Assembly (NCBI GenBank): GCA_030549175.1
Contig: JAUKUA010000003.1
Coordinates: 3,162,001 to 3,226,000, forward strand
Source of the DNA: Lasiosphaeris hirsuta
Taxonomy: Eukaryota; Ascomycota; Sordariomycetes; Sordariales; Lasiosphaeriaceae
DNA: 64,000 bases
Reading direction: 5' to 3'
A program made the translations under genes and the position numbers. Below, piece after piece: positions 1 to 9,784 of this stretch. The notes under the pieces were generated by a model. The model had not been told where the DNA came from. It worked only from the letters and a program-made list of their open reading frames with translations, and ran no database searches. Numbering within the stretch: the first letter of the stretch is position 1; the number at the start of each line of letters is the position of its first letter.

Positions 1-103
1 CTCCACGACATCGACGCTGCCAGGTTGGCCGGCCGCAAGGTTGCGGTCGTGGCAAGTTTCTGCGCCAAGACAGTGCTCTTCATCGACGCACGGGGCGTAT
101 AAG
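1..103 (+). CDS. Possible 3' end of a gene entering from the left edge
   Basis: Reading from base 1, 33 sense codons run to a TAA at 101-103. The composition looks protein-like (alternating Ala/Val/Arg with a hydrophobic VLFID stretch) and is unlike the repeats that follow. It could be the C-terminal end of a protein encoded mainly outside the window. No family is recognised, and an open frame this short can occur by chance. Confidence 0.25.
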
Positions 104-1253
104 GCTCTACGGCAAGAGAGGCCCTTTCACTGCCTCCCCTAAGGCTCACCTCACGCCGTCTGCAATGGCCCCCTCGCTAATCTGCCACTTCGTCTGCAAT
201 ATCTGGAGCCCTGACGATCTCCTGTATTCTTCGGATGCATCTCTTCCTCAACGCATCGCTTCCAGAGCGGGGTGATCACCCCTGACGCCGTCTGCAATCG
301 CTCCTCGCTGCAATCTCTTCGCCCTCGCTTGACTCTGTTCGTCTACAATCTCTTCGTCCCTCGCTGACGCCGTTTGCAATCGCCTATCGCTTCTTCGAAC
401 ATCGCTTGCTGCGCATTCCTAGCGCACCGCATCGCAGCGCAGAGGTCAATTGCCTGCGACTTTGACAGAGTGTCAGCGACTTCGACTAGCAATCGACTGG
501 CCTTGCCTCTAGCCATCCCTCGTCTCCCCTCTCACCGATGAACTCTTCTCTCGCACAGGCGAATCGACCGAGTCAACACTCTTTTTCGACACCCTTCCCT
601 CGGGCGAATCGACACTCTTTCCTCGATCGACAAAGATGCCGCACATGTGAGTCCTAGTCGTTTGGAGGTGACAGAAGCTAATGGAAAGCCGGGCAGATCT
701 TTGACTCCAACCGATTGACTTACTGCCGATGGAGAGAATCGATTCTAACGAAACGACGCGACCAATTGACAATCGACTGCCCGATGACGCGACTGATGGA
801 TGGAATTGATTCTGACGAAACAACTGCGCTGCCGCCGATGGACCCGACCGATTGACCCGACTCTGACCGGTCTTTTCGGTCGCTGCCCGTCTGCGGCATT
901 GTCACACTCTGGCCACCCGGCCCGAAACAAGCCCTCTCTTTGTTCCTAACCTTGTTCCCTTCTCGCCAACGTCTCAGTTCGAACGCTATTTCCCAACTTT
1001 CTTTGTTCACCATGTCTCGCCATCTCCCTCTTGGTTTTACCATCCCCCCTCGCATCATGCGACAGGCCACTGCCAGGGCCAACGACGGAGACGTGCCTTC
1101 GCTCAACACGTCTCACCGCTCCGTCTCACCACATCTCTGTTCTCACTTTCATCTCCTCAACTTTCTCTGTCACCACCGTTTCACCATCTCCCTCCTCTCT
1201 GTTTCCTATTGGATTTCTTTCCTTTGGCTGCCATGATGCGATAGGCCCATGGC
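104..1253. repeat. Degenerate short tandem and dispersed repeats
   Basis: No gene is seen. The stretch is built of diverged copies of short motifs. A unit close to GACGCCGTCTGCAATCGC recurs near 152, 284 and 367. A unit close to GAATCGATTCTAACGAAAC recurs near 734 and 799. A longer block containing a GACGGAGACRTGCC core occurs near 1084 and again near 1311, inside the following ORF. The copies are too diverged to be a recent satellite. They resemble an old minisatellite or slippage-derived sequence. Confidence 0.55.
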
Positions 1254-2327
1254 ATGTCTTCGCTGGAGAGCGAAAGCACATCTCCGTCGCTGGCTATGGC
1301 TGTGACCAGCGACGGAGACATGCCTGAGATAAAACCTCTCACCCGGAAGAACTTGGCTCGCCTCAACGCTCTGAACGGTACCACAGAGGACAACGACATC
1401 GACAGCGCCTACCTTTTCGACGACGATAGCGACGACGATACGATGAAGATCTCTACCACCGATTCCGACTTCGAACAACGCGCGTACGTGAACGGCGTCT
1501 TCGACTCCGCCGCCTCGCCTCCACGCCAAGGCCTCAGCACCATCAGAAACCATCTCACCCAGCACCGCACCAGCCCCCAGCCATCCGAGCACGCCCATCA
1601 AGTATATTGCACCCGCATATCCGAGTCGTATAATGAGGCGGGAGCAGCATTGTTAGTCCACTCAAAGGTCATGCGAGATTACAACGAGAGCGACTTGAAT
1701 TACGGCAAACACTGTAGTCGAGCTATCACCGAAATTCCCAGCCAGGATTTCAACAATGGCTTATCTGACCCCCTTCCCGATGTCCTCGAAGGCCTTAGAA
1801 CAAAGGTTCTCCCCCATCACCTGCACGACAATGCTCTCCACACTAAAGACTCGCTCTCTTTCTGTCACTTCGCTGCCGAATTTAAGCGTACTGATGGCAA
1901 TCTCCGCCAAGCGACAGTCCAAGCTGCCTACGATGGTGCCGTTTTGGTTAACGCACGGGACCGGGCTCTTGCTGAGGCCCGTCAAGATGGTACTGTTGCC
2001 GCTACAGCTATCGACAAGGCTACTAAGGAAGCTGCTGTCTTTACCTATGTCACCGATGGTACCGTAGCTGAAGTGTACACCCACTATTCTGAGGGCGGAC
2101 AGTACTACCAGAACTTGGTGGCTCGCGAGAGCCTACTATCCTATCCGAACCGAGGCCGTGAGCTTATCCGCAATACCCAAGATTACGCACGGAGCAAGTC
2201 GTACAAGCTGGCAAATCTGCTGGGTGCAGACTTGAAGGAGGAGGAGGAGGAGGAAGAGAAAGTGGCGGTGAAAGCCAAAAAGGCCGTGGTAGAAGCCAAG
2301 GGATGGGCATCCTTCTGGCCGTTTTGA
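1254..2327 (+). CDS. Conserved-looking fungal protein of unknown function
   Basis: An uninterrupted 357-residue frame opens at ATG 1254. The first 110 residues are Ser/Thr/Asp-rich and probably disordered. The central part (about 170-300) looks folded and carries an FCHFAAEFKR motif followed by an AYDGAVLVN motif. This layout, an acidic residue and a lysine on a strand followed by a Gln/Ala-rich helix, is seen in fungal hypothetical proteins with a restriction-endonuclease-like fold, but I cannot assign a family. The C-terminus has a run of glutamates (EEEEEEE), then Lys/Ala-rich sequence, and ends in WPF. Repeat arrays flank both sides, and the start lies in a duplicated block, so the 5' end may have been recruited recently. 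An upstream exon is possible. Confidence 0.6.
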   Translation: MSSLESESTSPSLAMAVTSDGDMPEIKPLTRKNLARLNALNGTTEDNDIDSAYLFDDDSDDDTMKISTTDSDFEQRAYVNGVFDSAASPPRQGLSTIRNHLTQHRTSPQPSEHAHQVYCTRISESYNEAGAALLVHSKVMRDYNESDLNYGKHCSRAITEIPSQDFNNGLSDPLPDVLEGLRTKVLPHHLHDNALHTKDSLSFCHFAAEFKRTDGNLRQATVQAAYDGAVLVNARDRALAEARQDGTVAATAIDKATKEAAVFTYVTDGTVAEVYTHYSEGGQYYQNLVARESLLSYPNRGRELIRNTQDYARSKSYKLANLLGADLKEEEEEEEKVAVKAKKAVVEAKGWASFWPF

Positions 2328-3300
2328 GGGGGAGGCAATCATCGAGCATGGATGGGTATTCTGTTGAATCAAACAGTTGGTTCTCTAGATGCGCCGAAGA
2401 CGGAAGAAGAGCAATCTCGCAGGTTGAGCGACTCAATTGATTGCTTTCTCGTTCATCCACCTGTGTTTCATCACGTACGTTTGCGAATCGCGTGTATCAA
2501 TTGCGTTATCCAAACAACAGGCAACGCTGTCTACGTCCCATCGCTATACCTAGCCAGATGGCCCAGATCGGCACGGTGTATCGCGCATGCATTTGAGTCA
2601 TTGTGCAATCGTAGACCCTGCAACCGTCAATCTCGACCCATCTCGCGACCGCACTCGGCAACCGTTCGATGCAGTCGGCAATCTCCGCAATTGCCACGCG
2701 TATCTCGATCGATCGCATGTAGGTGACTCGCCAACTCTTTCCTCTTTGCATCGCCATTCTTTTGTCCTGCATTGCCAATCCTTTTCTGCACTGCCATTCT
2801 CGCATTTCTCGCATTGCGCACATTCTCATCTTCAATTCGCATTGTGTCGCTTCGACTCGGGACTCTTGTTTCCTCCATGGACAACATAATTCTCTTGCGC
2901 ATTTCTTCCATCAACGGACATTCTCATCTTCTTCAATTCGCATCGTTACGTCGCCTTTCTTGTTGCATCGCGGATATTCTCTGTCATTTCTTTCGTAATG
3001 CATCGCCGACATTTGTTGCGTATTTCTTGCATCGCTGCAATTTCAACCGCTCGACAATCTCGACGCAATCGCTCCATCGCTGCACACAATCGCTCAGTCT
3101 CAATCGCAATAAATTAGGCTGCGTTCGCAATGTGTCTTGTGTGTGGAACAAGAGCTACTTTTGCACGTCAACCAATGTTCGGATGGTTTGTTCTTTCATC
3201 TTGTGTCTTCTTGACACGTTTCCCGAACAGCAAGTGACGTCGTCTTGGACTTAGAGGCGCAGCGCTGTCCTTTTTGTTGCCTTTCCACCCTCATCTTGCA
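2328..3300. repeat. Degenerate GCATCGC/TCGCATT-type repeats
   Basis: No credible gene is seen. From about 2480 the sequence is a patchwork of GCATCGC, TCGCATT, CAATCGC and TCTCATCTTC words. One block of about 40 nt (GCGCATTTCTYSCATY...ACATTCTCATCTTC...TTCGCATYG) occurs near 2808 and again near 2896. The style matches the repeats left of the neighbouring ORF, so the ORF sits in an island between two related degenerate arrays. Confidence 0.5.
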
Positions 3301-4170
3301 TCGATCCGATCGCAAAAGCTCCACGCAGGTCCAAGTACCTCTATCCCCAGTCCTCCTGTCGCTCTACATAGCCAGGGTCTGTAACGGGGAGAGAGTGTAC
3401 AGCTACGTTGACAGCATCGCGGTCTTCGGCATCGGAAACACCAATCGCTTATTTCCGAGGTGGAAAGTTTGAATGCCCACATTTTTTCCAATTCTGCATA
3501 GTATCCCAGGGTATGTACTGGTATATTCTGGGCCAAAATTCGGGATCGTGAGTGGGGACGAAAAATGGGCTCACGGCCAAGAACTGGGCCTCTACAGGCG
3601 TAATTTTTGAACCAGCACAATCAGTACATACCTAACAGGAACTTAACATATAGAACTAGAGAAGTGTATGTACTATGCGTACCCAAATATAGGACGAGGT
3701 AGGAATTTGGATGTAAGGCAGGAATTCTATCCTTAATATTGAAGATAAGAGTCTGTTAGCTAGAGTGGCGTATTGTTTATCAGAAGGAAGAAGTAAAAAG
3801 GTACTAGACGTTAGAATTAATAATCATTGGCACTAGGCTTGCTACCACGCATGCCACTACGCTCAAGTATAATAAGGTCTCTCTCTGGCTTCCCCAGAGA
3901 CCATGGACAAGCAATTCAATCACTTTAAACCCATTTAACCCAAAGTGCCGTACTTTTAACAAAGTCTATCGCAAAGCAACCGCTAGAATTGGAATTGTTT
4001 CTTGGGAGCAATCCTTAGAGGTTACGCGTGTTTTCATCAACAGGAAAATTTAGCCAGGGGACTAAAAATGGGCTTCTGAAGCTGTGCCGCAACCGCATAT
4101 GAGATTACCCTAGCTAAGGAAAGAATCAGGGAAGGCTCAGGACAAATCAGCCACAGCTCACTCCAGCTCA
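3301..4170. other. AT-rich gene-free stretch
   Basis: I see no gene here. From about 3600 the sequence turns AT-rich with many TA dinucleotides and stop codons in every frame, as expected of an old repeat mutated by RIP. No terminal repeats, poly-A tail or recognisable transposase or reverse-transcriptase fragment could be seen. The stretch borders the truncated end of the ABC transporter pseudogene. Confidence 0.4.
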
Positions 4171-4179
4171 CCCTAGCTC

Positions 4180-6406
4180 AGGATTGCAAACGAAAAAGGA
4201 AATTTTGTGTGCCCAGATTCGTCGCATACAACCAGGCTGTTTCTGCCCCCCACTCAATGATATACCCTTGCTCCCAATGACGGTGTGGTCTCGCTGCGGC
4301 AGAAGAGACAGGTCTTGTTGGACAGACGGGGGGTCTGATCACAATATCCAATCTTGCGGGTGGAAGCCAGGTCCATGATAATTCGACCTTGTGCAAGTGG
4401 CGACTCACCCAGAAGTGCTTTGCACAGAAGTGCTTTGCACAGTGCTGATTTTCCAGATGCGACAGGGCCGATTACGATTGTCAGGCGTGCAGATGGTATG
4501 TCAAGGTCAATGTCCGTTAGGCTTAGTTTGCCGTTCTGCCATCCAAAGTTCCCTCCTGAGATTTTTACCCCATGAAGGATTCCACTTCCTCCATTCCCTC
4601 CCCCAGCCGGGTTTCGACTCGACAGAGCCGGGATTGTTGTTTCTCGAATGTCAATTCGGGGATCGGATTCTAAAAAGCTATGGATTCGATCAAGACAAGT
4701 GAAGGAGGCCAAAATGCCGGGAATATCCTGGAATAGGCTGGAAAGCGGCGATGATAAAAGGAACATATAACTATGACTCGGACGTAAATATCGTGTTGAT
4801 GTCCAATTCTCGGCTAGCAAAAGCGAACTTCATGAGCGGTGAAAGACACAGAGGCGTATATCCGGTGACAGAGGAGAGCACGAGCACCTTTTGGAATCTA
4901 TTTATGACTCTGAGTTCGTCGAGCCTCATGGCTTGGATTGATTCTTCAACCGGTTTAGCGAGACCAGAAATCTTGATTTGTTTCATCTGACCGATGACGT
5001 TGGACGTGAGCCCTACGCGCCTTTGTATTTCTTCCATCCATGCCTTTTGCCTTGGCCCTATGATTCTGGCGATGACTGTAGTGCTCGCCATGCAGCATAC
5101 AACAACAACCACGGGTGCAGCCAGCACGCAAGAGAAACTTGAATCGCGTTGGCCCAAACTGCTTGAGCTCTTAAGAATCCACGTATGACACGCTCAACAT
5201 CGACGCTCATTAGAGTCAGGGCCGCTGAATTATCAGCTGTGGAGATTTTGATCTCGGTTGTCTTTCTGTAAACAGCGCTTGCGAGGACACCGCGGACCAT
5301 GTACATGGCACGCTCTTGGAAGTACCAGTAGAGCGCATTCGACGCGGCAATTCCAGCGTAGACTAGAATCGTCGTTCCCATAAGCCCATATCCGTTATTT
5401 GGTGAGGATATCTCTGGTGACTTGGCTAGGTAACCTAGCAGGGTGTTTATGAGAAATGGCTGGCAAAAGTTGAAGGCCATCAGAGCAATGCGTGGCGCGA
5501 TGGGCAATAGAAGGGGAACCGCCAGGCCCTGTGCGACGGCCTTGGCGAGGCCATTTTTCCTTTTTTTGCAAACACGAAGAACCAAGACGCTCGGCCAGTC
5601 TCGAAGAGAGTGTCTCGGAGGCCATATTCTGATCGAGAGGAAACAAGTCATCTAGGGACTAAACATGAGTGTACCCCATCAGGAACAAGCGATTGAGCCA
5701 AATAAAGGCACCGAGTCCGAAAAGCCCGCTCGTTTCTTCCGGGCTATGCTGTTTAGTATCCCACATGATGACCCATTTTGTCTTGTTCTTAGACTCAAGT
5801 AGGATAATCATTGTCTTGGCGGCGATGGCTGAAGTGAACAGACGGGAGCATAATATTTCGTTTGGACTTTTCGAAGCCAACCACAAGGTCCGCGTTTCTG
5901 CGATTTCCATGAAGGCAGTTATGAAGAGATATCCATTGAGGAAGATTGACGGCCTCGGAGATCGAGAATGCTCAAGGGCCGAGAGGGCAAGCATCAGCAG
6001 CGATGATGCAAGACCAAGAGCATTGGACGAAATGAAAAATGCCTCGAGCTTCCGGGCCTTTGTGCTGCTGAGGATGAGCAGAGGCAGCTGAAGTGGTGCG
6101 TACGCCGAGGTAGCGGCCTACAGTGTCTCTGGTGGTCAGCACGTTTCCCCAAGTTTTCCGCTCACCTCGCCGTCTCGAGTCATTGGATCTTCAGCCCACC
6201 AATTTTATATACTTTAGGAGAGAATCGCGGACCACAACGGGTTGGCACGTCAAATAGACAACACGCGTCAGACAAACTGCGAGAAAAATTGAGGCCGGCA
6301 CAAGAGAGAAGATCTTCTCGAACTTGATTGTGAAGTCAAAATCATCTCGACACCCTTTCACAGCGGGTCCGAGCGACTCATCATCAGGGCAAGTTGCGAA
6401 GTCCAT
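4180..6406 (-). pseudogene. ABC-C (MRP-type) transporter pseudogene, N-terminal half only
   Basis: Fragments in order match a fungal multidrug-resistance-associated ABC exporter. They are the TMD0 start (ATG 6406, CPDDESLGPAVKGCRDDFDF), TMD0 helices (about 6090-5660), an L0/TMD1 region with DDLFPLDQNMASE (about 5640), TMD1 (about 5560-4780) and NBD1 with Walker A GPVASGKSA (about 4480). The reading is broken by an in-frame TAG just before SLDDLFPLDQ (about 5655) and by frame changes near 5570, 5120 and 4770. Several residues are missing around 5120. Homology stops after the IGYCDQTP (Q-loop) region, so the ABC signature of NBD1, all of TMD2 and NBD2 are absent. One original intron can still be traced near 6100-6195. 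Pathway and substrate cannot be inferred. It is certainly non-functional as a transporter. Confidence 0.85.
4411..4440. repeat. Perfect 15-bp tandem duplication inside the ABC pseudogene
   Basis: AGAAGTGCTTTGCAC occurs twice, back to back (4411-4425 and 4426-4440). On the coding strand it duplicates five codons (LCKAL) just after Walker A of NBD1. It keeps frame and looks like a replication-slippage event. Confidence 0.9.
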
Positions 6407-7101
6407 TTTTCAGACAGGCGAGTAGTCGAGTGTAGTTGACAAAGTGTCCTGGTCCACGAGTCTTGGGTTTTGGGGTAGTGGGAGATTGAAGTATCTGTTT
6501 GGGGGAGGGAATGGGGGACGTAGTGGCCGTCAGACGAGAACTGAGTTGACTCACAGGTATGAATCCGTCTCCTGCAGCCCTCCCACACCTGCCATTTGTA
6601 GTTGGGGTCCAACCACCCCGATGTCGTGATTCGCCTCAGATCGGCAATAGCCGGTGCTCGTCACTGAATTCAGAGGGCGGTGAGGGCATCGCAATTTTCA
6701 CCCCCATTGCAAAGAGTCGTTGCAAAGCACAAACGAAATCCTGAATTTTCTATGCATGGTGCGTCCCGCTGTCTGTCCTAGGTATTGACAAAGTTTTTGT
6801 TTCCCAATGTGCTGGACGGCGACCAGCGACCAGTTCAAAGTCTTTGCCCTGGCATCGCGACCCTCGCATTGGCAGCCTACTCCTGTTTGGGTTTCATCAC
6901 CAACTATATCTACGTGGCTATCACTCACGGCTTTTAAATAAAGTAAATTTTGGGTTCAATATTTAATGTCAATTAGTAGTAGGTTAACGACGTCTTTGTA
7001 TCTAAGAGCTCAATACTGAAATTGGGAAAGCCGCACGGGGGGTATTACTATGCAATTACCTGATCTAATGCAAAGGGGTATATGTCTAATGCCAAATCCC
7101 A
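6407..7101. other. Intergenic, upstream of the ABC pseudogene
   Basis: This holds the former promoter side of the ABC pseudogene and the 3' side of the ceramide glucosyltransferase gene. I see no gene, RNA or repeat in it. The part after about 6930 is AT-rich. Confidence 0.4.
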
Positions 7102-8770
7102 TCAATCAAGACGGTCCTTACTCCTCGACCGAGGGGTGCTTGACTCCTTTGCCGTTGCTGAGCCGATGACTGGTGAACTTGTCCGTCCATCTGTCTCTCC
7201 AATCTCAACGACGGTCATATCCATCCGAACTCTGAATTGCTTCCCTCGCCAGGCCACCGTCGTGCCCAATAACACGGCCCACGTCCATATTGGCAGTGCT
7301 AATAGCTCCCTCCCAAGCCAAGCCGAAAGCCACTCCAGAAACGGGCGCTGTTTCAACCCCCCGCGGCGCGAAACGCCTTTTCCTCGCGCAAAAGGAGGCG
7401 TATCCTCATCTATCTCAATTCCCTGACACTTATGCAGTTTGGAGCTCAGGAGTCGATCAACAACCATCCAGGCCGTCACCATGAAACCCCAAATCTCCGC
7501 CATGGCGCACCATGTCTGTGGGATACCGAGTCTCTCGTGGAACCAAGCCCAAGTTGTCAGCGCAAAGGAAAAGTATAGACAACACAACAACGACTCCACA
7601 CCTGGCTCGACGAGGGTAGCGGCGAGCACAGTCCATTTGCGAACTCGCAGCCAGCGCACACGGCGTGCGACATAGGCCGCAACTGACATGCCAGCCATGG
7701 GCTGGATGACAACTTCGCCAAAAACGAGGCCATGGTTGCGAAAGCCGGGAGCCGTAGACCGGAATATGAGATCGCCAATCAGGTGGTCCTCGCAGATGGA
7801 CGACGAGAAGAAGTCGACGCCGCGGTTTCCATTCCCGCGTGCGATATCCGCCGCAGTTAGATTTGGGTTTTGTAACGGGTCGGTGAAGTGGTCGAGGTGA
7901 GACTTGCGGAACATGTTGCTTTTACCAACAATGCAAGGGGCGATGCCGACGGTGTTGATGGCGCTGTAGAACTTGGCATGTGTAGTGGCCATAAACATTT
8001 CCTCGAGCTGTCCGCCGTGGTCGAGTATGCTTGTTGACTCGTTTGTAGTTGCTTCGTTAGTTGGTAAAAGGGACTTCCCTTCCTCGGTTCGGGATGTTTC
8101 GATATCCACGACCAGGGGGAGCTGGTGCACAAACTTGTACGGCTTGGTCATTTTACCGCCTGGCTGGATCCCGTACAGTCTATCCACCATCCGTCCTGCA
8201 GCACCCTTCGAAGTCCAGATATTGCAATCAACAATCCATATTGCATCCCCCTTTGCTTCGCGGTACGCTCGGCTGATATTCCGCACCTTGGGGTTCGGCC
8301 CTAGGTTGTTGACATGGCCCTCGGGGCCATGCAGGAGCGGATCATTTTCCTCGACGAAAATAATTGCATCGAAGCCAGGGAAGTCGGCAAGAAGCTGCTG
8401 TAGTACCGGGTACGCAGGGTCGGCGGTGGATGCGACGCATAGGGAAATACTGAGTTTGGTTCGAGGGTAGTCGAGGGCGAATGTTGAGGCGAGACATTCG
8501 TACAGTCCAGCATCCACGCCCTTGACAGGCCGGATCACGGTAATATGGGGGACTTCATCTTCCCTGAGCGATGGCGAGACCGGCTTCACAGGAGGGGCAG
8601 TATAGGTACGGAATCTAGAAGCAAGGGGATGTGGTGAGCAAGGAACAGCAAGGGCGGGTAACGATTGGGCGAATTTCTCACATTTTGAAAATGCCGACTA
8701 GTTGGACGCAGAAGACGAAGCAGCTCCAGCCGAGACAAACCAAGGCCACGCCTTGGATTAATATTGACAT
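7102..8770 (-). CDS. Ceramide glucosyltransferase (GT21)
   Basis: This enzyme transfers glucose from UDP-glucose to ceramide at the Golgi/ER membrane, giving fungal glucosylceramide. The model is two exons (8770-8682, 8614-7102) with a 67-nt intron, 533 residues. The join restores GIFKIFRTYTAPP. An N-terminal hydrophobic helix (about residues 5-28) is the expected membrane anchor. The GT-A core starts at HITVIRPVKGVD. The D2 motif IWIVDCN is near 156-161, D3 ICEDHLIGD near 303-311, and the (Q/R)xxRW motif RRVRW near 347-351. C-terminal hydrophobic helices follow. All hallmark residues are present, so it should be active. It is divergent from SEN2 across about 1 kb. The C-terminal tail (SRSKDRLD) is polar and unremarkable. 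Confidence 0.92.
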
Positions 8771-9784
8771 TTGGTCATGCCCGAGGGTCAATGTAGTGGT
8801 GAGGGTATAGGATGAAGGGATGAAAGGTGTGTGTCGGACGCGAGGACAGACGACAGTGGTGGCAACCTGTCTGGTGGTGAGACAGGGTGGCAGGTCTCGT
8901 ATTATCACGGTTGCGCTGAAGTAGCGAATCCATGCAAGCCTAGGAGCCGCAGGAACCGCGAGGACTCGCACAGCTCTGAGAGGTCGAGATCATTGAGGGG
9001 CGGATTGTCAGAATTCTCAGTGCGACATGACGGTGATTGTAGGTCTCGCGGGTGTGTCGATTTGACGGGTTTTGACGGGAGCGTTGGGAATGCCGGCTGC
9101 GGAACGGATCACTCGGAAGGCGCTGGAGCTGGGAGAGAAAAGAAAAACATCGGGTTGCGACGGCTGGCCTCTGGTCGAAACAAGCATTTGCCTGCCGTCG
9201 CAGCGCCGTGGTGCTGAGCCGAGCCTGAAACCCCCTGCCAGCCCTCGGCGGCCGGTGCCGGGGATCAACCGAAAGCTAAGGAGGCTCTGCCCCACCTCTC
9301 TACCTTGCGGGTCAGAAAGGTCAAACTTCTTGCGCCCGAACCGAATTTTTCCGCTTTTTCCCATTCCTCAGCGCGCCCTTGAGATCCTCCCCTATTTTGA
9401 TTTCACCACCAACAAGAGGCTTTTGGACACAAAATTTTCTCTCGACTTTCGAGCTGCCTTTGGACACCTTGGATGGCCAAATATTGTTCGCTCTCGTTGG
9501 TAACTTGGGTGGAATATCCCGCAGTCGAGTAAGTCACAGTCAGTCATCCCACGGTGGCCTGTTTTTCCTTTTATTGGCATTGGTTGGCTTCAGCCATCCT
9601 GCCCTCCTCAATTGCGATGATGACAAAATTTACCATGGAGCGGAGAGCAATATTCCTTCAGTGGACGCTCAGTGAATGCCCTTTATACTACAACGGTATC
9701 TGAGCAAGCTTTGGAGTGCACATTTTCAGGAATCGGGTGACATCTCTTGAACCTGGCTAATGTATATCTCGCAGGCCGACATGA
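8771..9784. promoter_or_regulatory. Divergent intergenic region, ceramide glucosyltransferase / SEN2
   Basis: About 1 kb between two start codons pointing away from each other. It must hold both promoters. No TATA box or known operator could be assigned. Short frames here lack protein character. Confidence 0.4.

Noticed and set aside
3480..4170. Transposon remnant in the AT-rich stretch
   Set aside because: Composition is suggestive, but no terminal repeats, target-site duplication or protein fragment could be seen, so no element is named.
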